This document shows, piece after piece, positions 1 to 8,765 of a stretch of DNA of 64,000 nt. Made by a program: the position numbers and the translations under genes. The first letter of the stretch is position 1, and each line of letters opens with the position of its first letter. The notes under the pieces were generated by a model that did not search any database, was not told the origin of the DNA, and was given only the letters and a program-made list of their open reading frames with translations. The stretch is from Pedobacter terrae. GTDB lineage: Bacteria > Bacteroidota > Bacteroidia > Sphingobacteriales > Sphingobacteriaceae. The stretch is taken from the NCBI RefSeq assembly GCF_900100705.1, contig NZ_FNCH01000001.1, forward strand, positions 323,163 through 387,162. The letters run 5' to 3'.

Positions 1-1
1 T

Positions 2-349
2 CAGATTTTTGAACAAGCAGGTTTTATAGCGCCATTGAGAGAAAAAAGTATCACTTTAACAGCTTATTTAGAATTCATTGTAAACGAAATAAATAAAGAA
101 TTAGGGGTAGCGCAATATCAAATTATCACACCGCAATTTTCGAAAGACAGAGGCGCGCAGTTATCCATCATTGCACAGCGTAATGGTAAACAGATTTTCG
201 ATGGTTTAGTGGCTAACTACGTTCTGGGCGATTGGCGTGAACCTGATGTAATCCGCCTGAGTGCTGTACCGCTGTATAATTCTTTTGAAGATGTTTATCT
301 GGCCGGACAAGCGCTCTTAAAAGTCAGTAAAGCAGTTTTGCAGTCATAA
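2..349 (+). CDS. kynU: Kynureninase, C-terminal part (cut by window edge)
   Basis: This is the last 115 codons of a gene that begins outside the window; the frame is open from base 2, so the TTG at 35 is not the true start. The tail carries the kynureninase signature GDWREPDVIRLSAVPLYNSF, which ends the PLP-dependent (fold type I) enzyme. Kynureninase cleaves kynurenine or 3-hydroxykynurenine to anthranilate or 3-hydroxyanthranilate plus alanine in tryptophan breakdown and de novo NAD synthesis. The PLP lysine and most of the active site are outside the window. The next gene starts 34 bases downstream on the same strand, but it is an unrelated membrane protein. Family assignment is firm from the C-terminal motif. 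Confidence 0.85.
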   Translation, partial: QIFEQAGFIAPLREKSITLTAYLEFIVNEINKELGVAQYQIITPQFSKDRGAQLSIIAQRNGKQIFDGLVANYVLGDWREPDVIRLSAVPLYNSFEDVYLAGQALLKVSKAVLQS

Positions 350-383
350 AGAAAAAGTACCTAATAAATATAAAATTCATTAA

Positions 384-1244
384 ATGATCAATTACAATCC
401 CAAAGACTGGAGTACTTTCATTTTTCATATCGATAAAAGCGACACTTTTAGAAAGCTTTGGCCTTTAATGCTTGGGGTAGCTGCATTTTCGGGGCTGGTT
501 GCTTATGCTGAATTAAATTACTTTCAGCTTTCTAAAACGAGCAATGTAACTAATATTGGGATGATGCATAGTTTATTGGGCTTTGTATTGTCGCTTTTAT
601 TGGTTTTCAGAACGAATACCGCTTACGACAGGTGGTGGGAAGGCCGGAAATTGCTTGGGTCATTAACTAATGTAAGCCGTAACCTGGCCATAAAGATTAA
701 ATCGCTTAAACTGACAGATGAGGATGTCCGCTTTTTTGAATACGGCATCCCTAAATATGCTTTTGCATTAAAAGAACATTTAAGAGAAAAGATGTATTTT
801 GGTAAGAATAGTTTGCTGATAGAAGTGGAGGAAGGTAAACACGTTCCGAACCAGATAGCAGGTAGTTTAACCAACAGATTTTATGGATTGTTAGAAAAAG
901 GTTCGATTTCGCAGGAGCAGTTTATTGTTCTTTCCAGTGACTTTAATCAGTTTACTGATATCTGTGGCGCCTGCGAAAGGATTAAAAACACGCCAATCCC
1001 GTTTTCTTACAGCGCATTTATTAAAAAGTTTATTTTTGTTTATGTAATTACTTTACCCTTTGGCTGGGTATTCAGTTTGGGTTATTTTGTGGTACCGATT
1101 GTTCCTTTTATCCTCTATGTATTAGCGAGTTTGGAGCTGATAGCTGAAGAAATAGAAAACCCATTTGGTTATGACGCGAATGATCTTCCGGTTGATCAGA
1201 TCTGTACCAATATCGAAAAACACGTGGGAGAAATTTTAGGCTGA
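384..1244 (+). CDS. Bestrophin-family membrane channel
   Basis: A 286-residue protein of the bacterial bestrophin (formerly UPF0187) family, at the usual length for bacterial members. The hallmark stretch FRTNTAYDRWWEGRKLLGSL lies near residues 75-95, after two predicted membrane helices (about 24-42 and 57-74). A second hydrophobic pair lies near 215-255 and is followed by ENPFGYDANDLPVD, also typical. Bacterial bestrophins form pentameric ion channels in the inner membrane; several pass cations rather than chloride, so ion selectivity cannot be read here. The stop codon overlaps the start of the next gene by one base (TGATG), which suggests translational coupling with the HDAC-like gene. 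Confidence 0.88.
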   Translation: MINYNPKDWSTFIFHIDKSDTFRKLWPLMLGVAAFSGLVAYAELNYFQLSKTSNVTNIGMMHSLLGFVLSLLLVFRTNTAYDRWWEGRKLLGSLTNVSRNLAIKIKSLKLTDEDVRFFEYGIPKYAFALKEHLREKMYFGKNSLLIEVEEGKHVPNQIAGSLTNRFYGLLEKGSISQEQFIVLSSDFNQFTDICGACERIKNTPIPFSYSAFIKKFIFVYVITLPFGWVFSLGYFVVPIVPFILYVLASLELIAEEIENPFGYDANDLPVDQICTNIEKHVGEILG

Positions 1245-2146
1245 TGATCAAAATTGCCTGGCATCCGCTTTACGCGCACCCTTTACCCGAGGGGCACCGT
1301 TTTCCGATGCTGAAATATGAATTGATCCCTGAACAGCTTTTGCATGAGGGAACAATAACGCCGCAGAATTTATTTAGTCCAGAGCCTGTTTCAGAAGATA
1401 TTATTCTTCTTGCTCACCAAAAGGCATATTGGGAACAGCTTAGAGATTTAACACTTCCTGCTAAAGAACAGAGACGGATCGGTTTCCCGCTAAATGCGCA
1501 GCTTGTAGAACGTGAACTAAGAATTACCCAGGGCACAATTGATGCAGCTCATTTTGCCATAAAAAATGGTATTGCCTTTAATGTTGCAGGAGGTACACAC
1601 CATGCAGGTAGTAATTGGGGTGAAGGTTTTTGTTTGTTGAACGATCAGGCAATTACTGCTAATTATTTGTTAAATAAAAATTTAGCTAATCGTATCTTAA
1701 TTATTGATTTAGATGTTCACCAGGGAAATGGTACTGCAGAAATCTTTCGAAATGAGGCGCGGGTATTTACTTTCTCCATGCATGGCGATAAAAATTTCCC
1801 TTTCAGAAAAGAAATTTCCAGTTTGGATGTTCCTTTAGATGATGGCGTAAAGGATGATGCATATCTGTCGGTTTTAAATGTTAATTTGAAAAGAGCTTTC
1901 GAAAGCGCCAAACCTGATTTTGTATTTTATTTAGCGGGAGTGGATGTACTTTCTACCGATAAATTGGGTAAACTGGCGTTAAGCAAAACGGCATGTAAGG
2001 AACGTGACCGGATAGTGCTGCAGGCCTGCAAAGATAAAAACTTACCCTTACAGGTGAGTATGGGCGGCGGTTATTCTATTGATATCAGGGATATTGTGGA
2101 TGCACACTGCAATACCTACCGCCTGGCTTTTGATTTATTTGAATGA
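1244..2146 (+). CDS. Histone deacetylase-fold hydrolase
   Basis: A 300-residue member of the arginase/deacetylase superfamily (HDAC, AcuC, acetylpolyamine amidohydrolase group). Zinc and active-site motifs are intact: GGTHHAG near residues 115-121 (tandem His), DLDVHQGNGT near 154-163 (Asp and His ligands), AGVDVL near 230 (third ligand region) and MGGGYS near 273. Such enzymes remove acetyl groups from lysines or polyamines in the cytoplasm; the true substrate is unknown. The ATG overlaps the stop of the bestrophin gene by one base, so the two are probably cotranslated. Confidence 0.85.
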   Translation: MIKIAWHPLYAHPLPEGHRFPMLKYELIPEQLLHEGTITPQNLFSPEPVSEDIILLAHQKAYWEQLRDLTLPAKEQRRIGFPLNAQLVERELRITQGTIDAAHFAIKNGIAFNVAGGTHHAGSNWGEGFCLLNDQAITANYLLNKNLANRILIIDLDVHQGNGTAEIFRNEARVFTFSMHGDKNFPFRKEISSLDVPLDDGVKDDAYLSVLNVNLKRAFESAKPDFVFYLAGVDVLSTDKLGKLALSKTACKERDRIVLQACKDKNLPLQVSMGGGYSIDIRDIVDAHCNTYRLAFDLFE

Positions 2147-2150
2147 GCAC

Positions 2151-2179
2151 TTTGCAAAGCCATAATATCCTTATCTTCG
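2151..2179 (+). promoter_or_regulatory. Candidate Bacteroidota promoter for the TruC-like gene
   Basis: TTTG at 2151-2154, a 17-base spacer, then TATCTTCG at 2172-2179, seven of eight matches to the Bacteroidota -7 box TAnnTTTG. Transcription would begin close to the ATG at 2187, giving a nearly leaderless message. Found by eye only. Confidence 0.45.
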
Positions 2180-2186
2180 CCGCTAT

Positions 2187-2870
2187 ATGTTGGAGATCAT
2201 TTATCAGGACGAAAATCTAATTGCCATTAACAAACCTCATGGATTACTGGTGCATCAGTCTTCTATCGCCAGAGATGCAACGGAGTTCGCCCTTCAGTTG
2301 TTAAGAGATCAGGTAGGGAAGCACGTTAGTCCGGTACATAGGTTAGATAGGAAAACAAGCGGAATATTATTGTTTGCTTTTGATAAGATTTCTGAAGTTG
2401 CTATGCATCAGCAGTTTATGAATGCAGAAACTGATAAAAAATATTTATCCATTTTACGCGGTTTTACACCAGATGCAATGGATATTGATTATCCCCTGGC
2501 TAAAGAAAATGGAACCATGCAAGATGCTTTCACCTCATTTATTACGCTTCAGCGGGCAGAAGTAGCCGTGGCTTTTGGTAAACATCCAACGTCCAGATAT
2601 TCACTGGTAGAAGCCACGCCTAAAACTGGCAGGATGCATCAATTAAGGAGACACTTCAGTCATATCTTACATCCAATTATTGGTGACAGGACACATGGCT
2701 GTAATAAACAAAACAAATTTTTTAAAGAACAATGGGACATGACGACTATGTTGCTCCATGCTTCTGAATTAGCATTTGTCCATCCCATTACAAAAGAAAG
2801 AATCCACTTGAAAGCCGGTTTACATGATGAGTTTAAAAGGGTGATGGATTTCATGAAAATGGATCTTTAG
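2187..2870 (+). CDS. truC: RluA/TruC-family pseudouridine synthase
   Basis: A 227-residue protein that isomerises uridine to pseudouridine in RNA. The family motif VHRLDRKTSG is at residues 50-59, with D54 as the expected catalytic aspartate. The N-terminal DENLIAINKPHGLLVH block and the later TGRMHQLRRHFSHI block are also typical. There is no S4 domain; short S4-less members of this shape are usually TruC, which modifies U65 of tRNA, rather than the rRNA-modifying RluA/C/D. The exact target is inferred from length and N-terminus. It probably has its own promoter. Confidence 0.82.
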   Translation: MLEIIYQDENLIAINKPHGLLVHQSSIARDATEFALQLLRDQVGKHVSPVHRLDRKTSGILLFAFDKISEVAMHQQFMNAETDKKYLSILRGFTPDAMDIDYPLAKENGTMQDAFTSFITLQRAEVAVAFGKHPTSRYSLVEATPKTGRMHQLRRHFSHILHPIIGDRTHGCNKQNKFFKEQWDMTTMLLHASELAFVHPITKERIHLKAGLHDEFKRVMDFMKMDL

Positions 2871-2908
2871 CACAATTTTTACCACCAAAATCTGTTTATA
2901 TAAAATCT

Positions 2909-3643
2909 ATGATTAAATACTTACGTTTTACACTCCCACTTTTAGCACTTTTTGCAGTCGGTTGTTCCTCAGTTTATATGCCAAATGTTCCAAATACACC
3001 CATGTTAAGTAAACAGGGTGAATTTAGTGGCGGTGCACACATCTCTTTAAAAGGTAATGCCAGCGTTAATGGCGCTTATGCCGTTTCAGACCATATCGGT
3101 GTACTGTTTAGCGGTTCGAGGATGAATAGCGAAAGACGAAGCAAAGATTTCGGTCATAAACTCATTGAAATTGGAGGAGGTTATTTTGACACTTTTGGAC
3201 CGGATAATAACCGGATAATAGAAGTTTATGCAGGTGTAGGCAAAGGTTGTAGCGATATCACTTACCGTGATTATAAAAATGATATCCTGATCAGTTCTGA
3301 ACTACAGGAGGTAGATTACAGAAAAACATTCTTGCAGGTAAACTACAGTTCGAAAAAGAAAAATAATTTGCGTTTGTTTGGAACTGATTTTCCCATTAAC
3401 TATGGTACTGCCTTAAGGATCAGCCATGTTAAAATGGATCGTTTCTTTTTAAATGGTGTAGTGCAGCCTAAAGAAGATAATATTTTCTTTGAGCCGGTAT
3501 TCTTTACACGCATGGCACTCAGTAAAACTTTCCAGCTTCAATATACCACAAGCAGTAATATTGGCTTAAAAAGCCGTAAATATATGTCTGCCGGAAATTC
3601 TATCTTCACCATAGGTGTTGTGGTTAATGTAGGAGGAAAATAA
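2909..3643 (+). CDS. Outer-membrane-type lipoprotein of unknown function
   Basis: A 244-residue protein with a clear lipoprotein signal: a hydrophobic stretch at residues 5-18 and a lipobox ending at C19 (FAVGC). The mature part has alternating short hydrophobic and polar strands (for example HISLKGNASVNGAYAVSDHI and later YTTSSNIGLKSRKYMS) and ends in IFTIGVVVNVGGK, which suggests a small beta-barrel or beta-sandwich at the outer membrane. I do not recognise a named family. It starts 38 bases after the pseudouridine synthase gene on the same strand. Confidence 0.7.
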   Translation: MIKYLRFTLPLLALFAVGCSSVYMPNVPNTPMLSKQGEFSGGAHISLKGNASVNGAYAVSDHIGVLFSGSRMNSERRSKDFGHKLIEIGGGYFDTFGPDNNRIIEVYAGVGKGCSDITYRDYKNDILISSELQEVDYRKTFLQVNYSSKKKNNLRLFGTDFPINYGTALRISHVKMDRFFLNGVVQPKEDNIFFEPVFFTRMALSKTFQLQYTTSSNIGLKSRKYMSAGNSIFTIGVVVNVGGK

Positions 3644-3691
3644 TTTAGTTATTCCTCTCTTCTAAAGTCACTTGGTATGACATCGAAGAAA

Positions 3692-3787
3692 CGTCGTTAT
3701 TGCGAAGAACGACGTAGCAATCTTCCCTTGGATAATTTCTTAGGATAAAGGTTGTTTTGTCGGCTGAAAAGCCTTCTCGCAATGACG
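3692..3787. repeat. Intergenic imperfect palindrome, TTGCGA/TCGCAATGACG type
   Basis: Starts CGTCGTTATTGCGAAG at 3692-3707 and ends CTTCTCGCAATGACG at 3773-3787, so the ends are imperfect inverted copies. It fills the gap between two convergent genes. It resembles the widespread CGTCATTGCGAGG type of bacterial intergenic repeat and may fold as RNA to act as a bidirectional 3' end. Confidence 0.6.
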
Positions 3788-3806
3788 GTTTTATCTGAAT
3801 AAGAAA

Positions 3807-5165
3807 CTACTTAGCCATTAAACTCCTCGTCTTATTCTGAAACCTGAAAAACAGCAGGATAGAGGCCGTTAACAATCCTAATGTTAATCCATACCAAATT
3901 CCGTTCACACCTAAGTTGAAATGAAAGCCCAATACATAACCAATGGGGATTCCGACTACCCAATAGGCTAAAAAGGTAATTAAGGTTGGCATGTTAACAT
4001 CGCCCATGCCACGCAATACGCCTAAGCCAACTACCTGGGTGCCATCAAATAATTGGAAAAATCCGGCTATGATTAATAATTGTGCAGCGATAGGGATAAC
4101 GGTTGCATCTTCAGTATAGATAAAAGGCATGAGGTTGTTAGCTAAGACGAAAATAACCGCCGTGCAAGACATAAAAAGCAATATTACATGATAGCTGGCG
4201 ATGGCAGATTTACGTAAGTCGTTAAAATTACTTTTACCAAAGTTATTTCCGGTTTTGATGGTCGCTGCCGAGGCCACGCCACTGGCAATCATGTAGGTCA
4301 TGGCAGCTAAACTAATTGCAATTTGGTGCGCGGCCTGTTCTACCGCACCAATGGTTCCGATTAATACCGCAGCACCGCTAAAAGCACTGATTTCAAAAGA
4401 ATACTGCATGGCTACGGGCATTCCGATTTTGGCAATCTTAATTGCCCTCATTTTATCGAAAAATGTTGCCTTAAAACTGGTCAGGTACTTTTTAAAATGC
4501 TGAGAACGCAAAACGTAAAAACACATTACCGTAGCCATTAAAATCCTGTCTATCAGCGTGCTTAAACCCACACCGCTAACCCCCATCGATTTGATGCCGA
4601 ACATGCCTTTCACGAAAATAATTCCCAGGATGATATTGAGTGCATTTCCCCAGATCGAAACAAACATCGCTTGTTTGGTAAAGCCTAAACCTTCGGCAAA
4701 TTGCTTAAACGTCTGGAAAATCAATAATGGAATAATCGAAACAGATAACAGGTTGAGATAAGGTTTTGCGTAACGTACTACTTCAGGTGTTTGCTCCAGC
4801 CGATCGATAACAAAAAATATTCCCAATTGAACCAGAACATATAACAATATGCCGATACAGATATTGATCATTAAACTGTTTGATAAAAGCTTTCCGCATT
4901 CATCATGGTTCTGGCGACCATTTTCCTGTGCAATCAATGGTGTTAAACCATAGGAAATGCCCAACCCGATTACGAGGATAAGCATAAATATACTGTTCAC
5001 TAATGATACAGCCGCCAACTGAATGGTATCGGTAAAATGCCCAACAATAATACTATCAGCCATGTGTACCAGAGTATGCCCCACCTGTGAGCCTACAATT
5101 GGCAGTGCCAAATGAAGATTTTCTTTATAATAAGGTTTATACCTGGTGTAAATTTTAGAAAACAT
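3807..5165 (-). CDS. MATE-family multidrug/metabolite exporter
   Basis: A 452-residue integral membrane protein with about twelve hydrophobic segments in two similar halves. LPIVGSQVGHTLVHMADSII near residues 22-42 and the matching IGMPVAMQYSFEISAFSG near 247-264 are the characteristic first helices of the two halves. MATE proteins export organic cations or drugs in exchange for Na+ or H+. It is a single gene between two intergenic repeats, with a normal length. The substrate cannot be told from sequence. Confidence 0.9.
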   Translation of the reverse strand: MFSKIYTRYKPYYKENLHLALPIVGSQVGHTLVHMADSIIVGHFTDTIQLAAVSLVNSIFMLILVIGLGISYGLTPLIAQENGRQNHDECGKLLSNSLMINICIGILLYVLVQLGIFFVIDRLEQTPEVVRYAKPYLNLLSVSIIPLLIFQTFKQFAEGLGFTKQAMFVSIWGNALNIILGIIFVKGMFGIKSMGVSGVGLSTLIDRILMATVMCFYVLRSQHFKKYLTSFKATFFDKMRAIKIAKIGMPVAMQYSFEISAFSGAAVLIGTIGAVEQAAHQIAISLAAMTYMIASGVASAATIKTGNNFGKSNFNDLRKSAIASYHVILLFMSCTAVIFVLANNLMPFIYTEDATVIPIAAQLLIIAGFFQLFDGTQVVGLGVLRGMGDVNMPTLITFLAYWVVGIPIGYVLGFHFNLGVNGIWYGLTLGLLTASILLFFRFQNKTRSLMAK

Positions 5166-5317
5166 AAGTTTGCAAAGATCGGCTTTTTAAACCTCAAAAA
5201 ATAGGGATGTAGAAAAGTTAATATATAATGGCCAACCTTGTGACTGAAGCACTGTGAATTGGGAAATTTAGAGAGATAGATTTTTCTTCCGAATTTTCTG
5301 GATTGTGCTCAGTTAGA

Positions 5318-5587
5318 ATACTTAGCAAGCGGAATCGTCATTCCCAACTCGATTGGGAATCTTAATGCAATAAGCCTAAAGATTAAGATTCCCGCCTGCG
5401 CGGGAATGACGACTAACCTAATTAAATCAACCTATAACCATACTTAACTACCATACTTAGCAAGCGGAATCGTCATTCCCAACTCGATTGGGAATCTTAA
5501 GGCAATAAGCCTAAAGATTAAGATTCCCGCCTGCGCGGGAATGACGACTAACTTAATTAAATCAACCTATAACCATACTTAACTACC
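5318..5587. repeat. Tandem duplication of a 135-bp palindromic intergenic element
   Basis: Two head-to-tail copies, 5318-5452 and 5453-5587, differ at only two positions that I can see. Each copy holds CGTCATTCCC near its start and GGGAATGACG near its middle, plus two small hairpins (ATTCCC..GGGAAT and ATTCCCGC..GCGGGAAT), so a unit can fold into a multi-armed structure. The last bases of the second copy include the stop codon of the AlbA_2 gene. The rest of the 5166-5582 gap shows nothing gene-like. Confidence 0.9.
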
Positions 5588-6212
5588 TCACCGCTGTATA
5601 ATATTCTTCCTTTTCGGTAGTATGCGATTTAATTACATTGGTTAAAATTAAATTAACCAATACTTTTTGGGCTTTGCGGTACGAACTGCGCAACAGTTTG
5701 CTAAATTCTTTTAAGGTAATCCTTCCGTTTTGCTCGAGGTATTCGAGCAGTTTTTTTTCATTGTCAGAGTAGGAGATCAGTACGCCATTGTTTTTATATT
5801 CCTGTTTAAGTACTTCCAGAATAATCCGGCTGGCTAAAACACTTTTATCATCAATACGAATATAAGCCCACCATTTTTTTTCATGATCAAGTGCATAATG
5901 CGGTTTGGTATCACTTTCAGGGATTTCAACTACCAAAACCAGTTTGTCATCCACATAAATTTCTTCAAAGTAAGGTTCAATAGCCGGTTTGCAGAATTGG
6001 TGAGCAGCAGTTAAGATCATATATTTCTCTTCTTCTTCTGATTTTACCCCCTTAATTGATCCATCATCTGCCACGCCAATTAATAATTTGCCACCTTTGT
6101 TATTGGCAAAAGCGACCAAACTTTTGGCTATCTTCTCGGTACTGGTAATGGTTTTCTTAAAATCGAGCATCACGCCCTCACCCTGCAAAATTAAACTCTT
6201 AATACTCGGCAT
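5583..6212 (-). CDS. AlbA_2/Schlafen-type putative DNA-binding regulator
   Basis: A 209-residue protein. Residues about 10-130 form an AlbA_2 (Schlafen/AAA_4-type) domain: LDFKKTI, then LVAFANNKGGKLLIGVADDG, then WWAYIRIDDKSVLASR. The C-terminal 60 residues look like a winged helix (LLEYLEQNGRITLKEFSKLL). Proteins with this layout are often annotated as transcriptional regulators, but few have been tested. It lies 10 bases downstream of the DUF4442 gene on the same strand, so the two are likely cotranscribed. The stop codon is inside the second copy of the 135-bp repeat. Confidence 0.78.
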   Translation of the reverse strand: MPSIKSLILQGEGVMLDFKKTITSTEKIAKSLVAFANNKGGKLLIGVADDGSIKGVKSEEEEKYMILTAAHQFCKPAIEPYFEEIYVDDKLVLVVEIPESDTKPHYALDHEKKWWAYIRIDDKSVLASRIILEVLKQEYKNNGVLISYSDNEKKLLEYLEQNGRITLKEFSKLLRSSYRKAQKVLVNLILTNVIKSHTTEKEEYYTAVR

Positions 6213-6222
6213 AATCTAAAAA

Positions 6223-6708
6223 TTAATAAGCAACCCGGGGTGTTTCGCCCTGATGCAGGTTTCGGATATACACTTCATTCATTACGGTTGCACACAATTC
6301 GCCATTTTTGTTGGTGATCTCCATAGGATAGGCTTTTACAAACTTTCCAATAGTTTTTAAGGCATGCTCTGCTTCATTAAGCATATCATCCGTTACCGTT
6401 ATGGTAAAGTATAAGGTAGAGCGACCAGGTTTTAGATATTGTATCGAGGCACTCTTTAACCACACACGGACTTTAAAGCCGCGACGTTGCATCAACTGAT
6501 CGAATAAGAGTGCATAAAACGGGTCAGTAGCCGCATAAATAGTACCTCCAAAAATAGAACCATTGTAATTTTTATTCAGAAAGCTTTTGCTCAGCTTAAC
6601 CGTACAGCTTCTAAATTCATTTTCAAATCTCTGAACCCAAATGCGTTGAAAAAATAGGGGTGGGTAAAAACGCATTACCCATTTAAGGGTGTTTTGAGAA
6701 ATAATCAT
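6223..6708 (-). CDS. DUF4442 hotdog-fold protein
   Basis: A 161-residue protein matching DUF4442, a hotdog-fold family related to PaaI-type acyl-CoA thioesterases. Visible features are the opening region RFYPPLFFQRIWVQRFENEF, the NYNGSIFGGTIYAATDPFYA block near residues 48-66 (the hotdog central helix), and a C-terminal strand ending NEVYIRNL. Catalytic activity is unproven for the family. It leads a two-gene unit with the AlbA_2 gene. Confidence 0.75.
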   Translation of the reverse strand: MIISQNTLKWVMRFYPPLFFQRIWVQRFENEFRSCTVKLSKSFLNKNYNGSIFGGTIYAATDPFYALLFDQLMQRRGFKVRVWLKSASIQYLKPGRSTLYFTITVTDDMLNEAEHALKTIGKFVKAYPMEITNKNGELCATVMNEVYIRNLHQGETPRVAY

Positions 6709-6873
6709 ATTTACTAATATCAGAAAGTTTTATCACCTTTTAAAGTTTTGCAGATGTTGTTTTAGTAATATTTCTATAATCTGTAAATATCCTGATTAAG
6801 ATAACCATAGCTTTAAGGGCTTAGCTATTCTTTGCCGTTGTAATGAAATCAACTGATTTATATGCCTAATTTG

Positions 6874-6915
6874 CTGAGTTCGATTAATATTTAAAAAATT
6901 ATTAATCGAACTCAG
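6874..6915. promoter_or_regulatory. Perfect 16-bp inverted repeat in a divergent promoter region
   Basis: Arms at 6874-6889 and 6900-6915 are perfect inverted copies starting CTGAGTTCGATTAATA, with a 10-base AT loop. The gap 6709-7089 lies between two divergently transcribed genes, and there is no T-run after the hairpin in either direction, so a terminator is unlikely. It could be an operator for a dimeric regulator. Nothing else was seen in this gap. Confidence 0.6.
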
Positions 6916-7089
6916 GTTAATAATAAGAGAAATAGATTTATATCAGTGTTTGTGGGATAAAATCTTGGTCGAGACAGCGTATAAATGCTTAATTATCGGT
7001 AGCTATTTAAGAGGAATTATTCTTTTCAAAGAAAAAAATAAAACCAAATGCTTAAAATGTTGTTTGGATGATAGATAACATTTAAAACT

Positions 7090-7299
7090 ATGAAAAAAAT
7101 AATCTTAAGTCTTGCTTTTGCAGGTTCTCTTATGATAGCCACATCAGCATGCAATTCGTCAAAAAATATGGCTGGCTCTTCAGACAGTACTACAACGGAT
7201 TCGACAACTACGGCACCGATGGATACAACATCTAAAAAAATGCCAGACACGACAACAAAAATGCCACCTGACACAACAACAAAGAATCCTACTATGTAG
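7090..7299 (+). CDS. Very small Thr-rich lipoprotein
   Basis: A 69-residue product with a clear lipoprotein signal peptide (MKKIILSLAFAGSLMIATSAC, lipobox Cys at residue 21). The mature part is only 48 residues and consists almost wholly of Thr, Ser, Asp, Pro, Lys and Met, with repeats such as DTTTK/MPPDTTTK. It looks like an extended, disordered surface or periplasmic tail. Such Thr/Pro-rich mini-lipoproteins are common in Pedobacter-type genomes and have no known role. It is followed closely by a strong terminator, so it is monocistronic. Confidence 0.72.
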   Translation: MKKIILSLAFAGSLMIATSACNSSKNMAGSSDSTTTDSTTTAPMDTTSKKMPDTTTKMPPDTTTKNPTM

Positions 7300-7305
7300 G
7301 ATCTT

Positions 7306-7340
7306 AAAAGCCACTCTAATGCAGGGTGGCTTTTATTTTT
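7306..7340 (+). terminator. Intrinsic terminator after the small lipoprotein
   Basis: Arms AAAAGCCAC at 7306-7314 and GTGGCTTTT at 7326-7334 with a short loop, followed by a T-rich tract to 7340. Confidence 0.8.
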
Positions 7341-7401
7341 ATAAATCTATTTTAAATATTTGTGTTATTACGTACTTTCAGCGTTTAAACCAAATAATTA
7401 A

Positions 7402-8634
7402 ATGGAGCATCAAGCAAAAACCAACAGTCGTAATGTAATTTTCTTAGTAATTGTAGCTGCTCTGGGCTATTTCGTTGATATTTACGATCTTGTTCTGTTT
7501 TCTGTAGTAAGGGTAAAAAGTTTTACAGACATCGGTATTTCTGCAGCGCATATGCGTACAGAAGGGGAGTATGTTATCAATATGCAGATGTTCGGTTTGT
7601 TGCTTGGAGGCTTACTTTGGGGCATAATTGGCGATAAATTCGGCAGGATCAAAGTATTATTTGGATCAATCTTAATGTATTCGCTGGCGAATTTAGCCAA
7701 TGGTTTTGCTACTGATGTACATACCTATGCGATGATCAGGTTTGTAGCAGGCATTGGTTTAGCGGGCGAATTAGGTGCAGGGATTACCCTTGTTACTGAA
7801 ACCATGGATAAAGAAAAACGTGGCTACGGTACCATGGTGGTCGCCGGCATCGGTTTACTGGGCGCAGCGGCAGCGGCTACAATTGGTAAACACTTTACCT
7901 GGCAAACTTCTTATTTTGTAGGTGGTGGCATGGGCTTACTTTTACTACTTTTGCGTGTAGGCACCTTCGAATCGGGTATGTTTAAACACGCTGAGCAGGA
8001 TAAAGCGGTTCCAAAAGGAGACTTCTTTATGCTTTTTTCCGATCGCAAAAGATTCTTAAAATACCTGGCCTGTATCTGTTTGGGGCTACCACTATGGTTT
8101 ATTGTAGGTATTTTAGTTACCCAATCGCCAGAAATAGGTAAAGCATTAGGCGCTAAGGATGCATTAAATGCTGGAACGGGTATTATGTATACTTATTTCG
8201 GTATTGCCATTGGCGATGTAGTATGCGGTGTTTTGGCACAAGTATTAAGATCGCGTAAGAAAACGGTGCTTATTTTTCAAAGTTTATCTGTAATTACTGT
8301 ACTTGTTTATTTAACCAGTACAGGTTTAACCGAAAGTAGTTTTATCCTGATCTGCCTGTTTATGGGCTTTGCAGTTGGCTATTGGGCAACGTTTGTAACC
8401 ATTGCTGCCGAACAGTTTGGAACAAACATCCGTTCTACGGTTACCACTACAGCGCCAAACTTTGTACGCGGTGCTTTAATTCCGATCACATTTGTTTTCG
8501 AATTCTTTGTACACCGTTATAACATCGTTTCTGCAGGTTTTATCGTGATGGGGATTGTAACCGTAATTGCCATGATTTCTGTTGCCTATTTAAAAGAAAG
8601 CTTTAATAAAGACCTTAACTATTTAGAACAATAG
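7402..8634 (+). CDS. MFS transporter (metabolite:H+ symporter type)
   Basis: A 410-residue, twelve-helix major facilitator. The loop 2-3 signature GDKFGRIKVL lies near residues 79-88 after LLGGLLWGIIG. The GIGLAGELGAGITLVTETM block near 117-135 is helix 4 with the acidic residues typical of the metabolite/sugar:H+ symporter branch. The first helix carries DIYDLVLF, as in ShiA/ProP-like carriers. The substrate is unknown. It stands alone between a terminator and hemF. Confidence 0.85.
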   Translation: MEHQAKTNSRNVIFLVIVAALGYFVDIYDLVLFSVVRVKSFTDIGISAAHMRTEGEYVINMQMFGLLLGGLLWGIIGDKFGRIKVLFGSILMYSLANLANGFATDVHTYAMIRFVAGIGLAGELGAGITLVTETMDKEKRGYGTMVVAGIGLLGAAAAATIGKHFTWQTSYFVGGGMGLLLLLLRVGTFESGMFKHAEQDKAVPKGDFFMLFSDRKRFLKYLACICLGLPLWFIVGILVTQSPEIGKALGAKDALNAGTGIMYTYFGIAIGDVVCGVLAQVLRSRKKTVLIFQSLSVITVLVYLTSTGLTESSFILICLFMGFAVGYWATFVTIAAEQFGTNIRSTVTTTAPNFVRGALIPITFVFEFFVHRYNIVSAGFIVMGIVTVIAMISVAYLKESFNKDLNYLEQ

Positions 8635-8637
8635 TTT

Positions 8638-8675
8638 TAAGACTCTCGACTGAGGACTAAAGACTTCTGGACTAA
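8638..8675. repeat. GACT-rich low-complexity stretch
   Basis: Five GACT words in 38 bases directly after the MFS stop codon (GACTCTCGACTGAGGACTAA and onward). It looks like a decayed short tandem repeat. No coding or hairpin role is visible. Confidence 0.4.
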
Positions 8676-8765
8676 CGGCAATGTCAACCAAATGTACTAT
8701 CTAAACATAAATCAATATAGCTGCCTGAATAGCTTTAGCTTTGTATAGAAATAGAAAAAATCATC

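Noticed and set aside
5318..5587. Tandem 135-bp repeat as a CRISPR array
   Set aside because: Only two copies are present, they are adjacent without unique spacers, and each folds as a palindrome.
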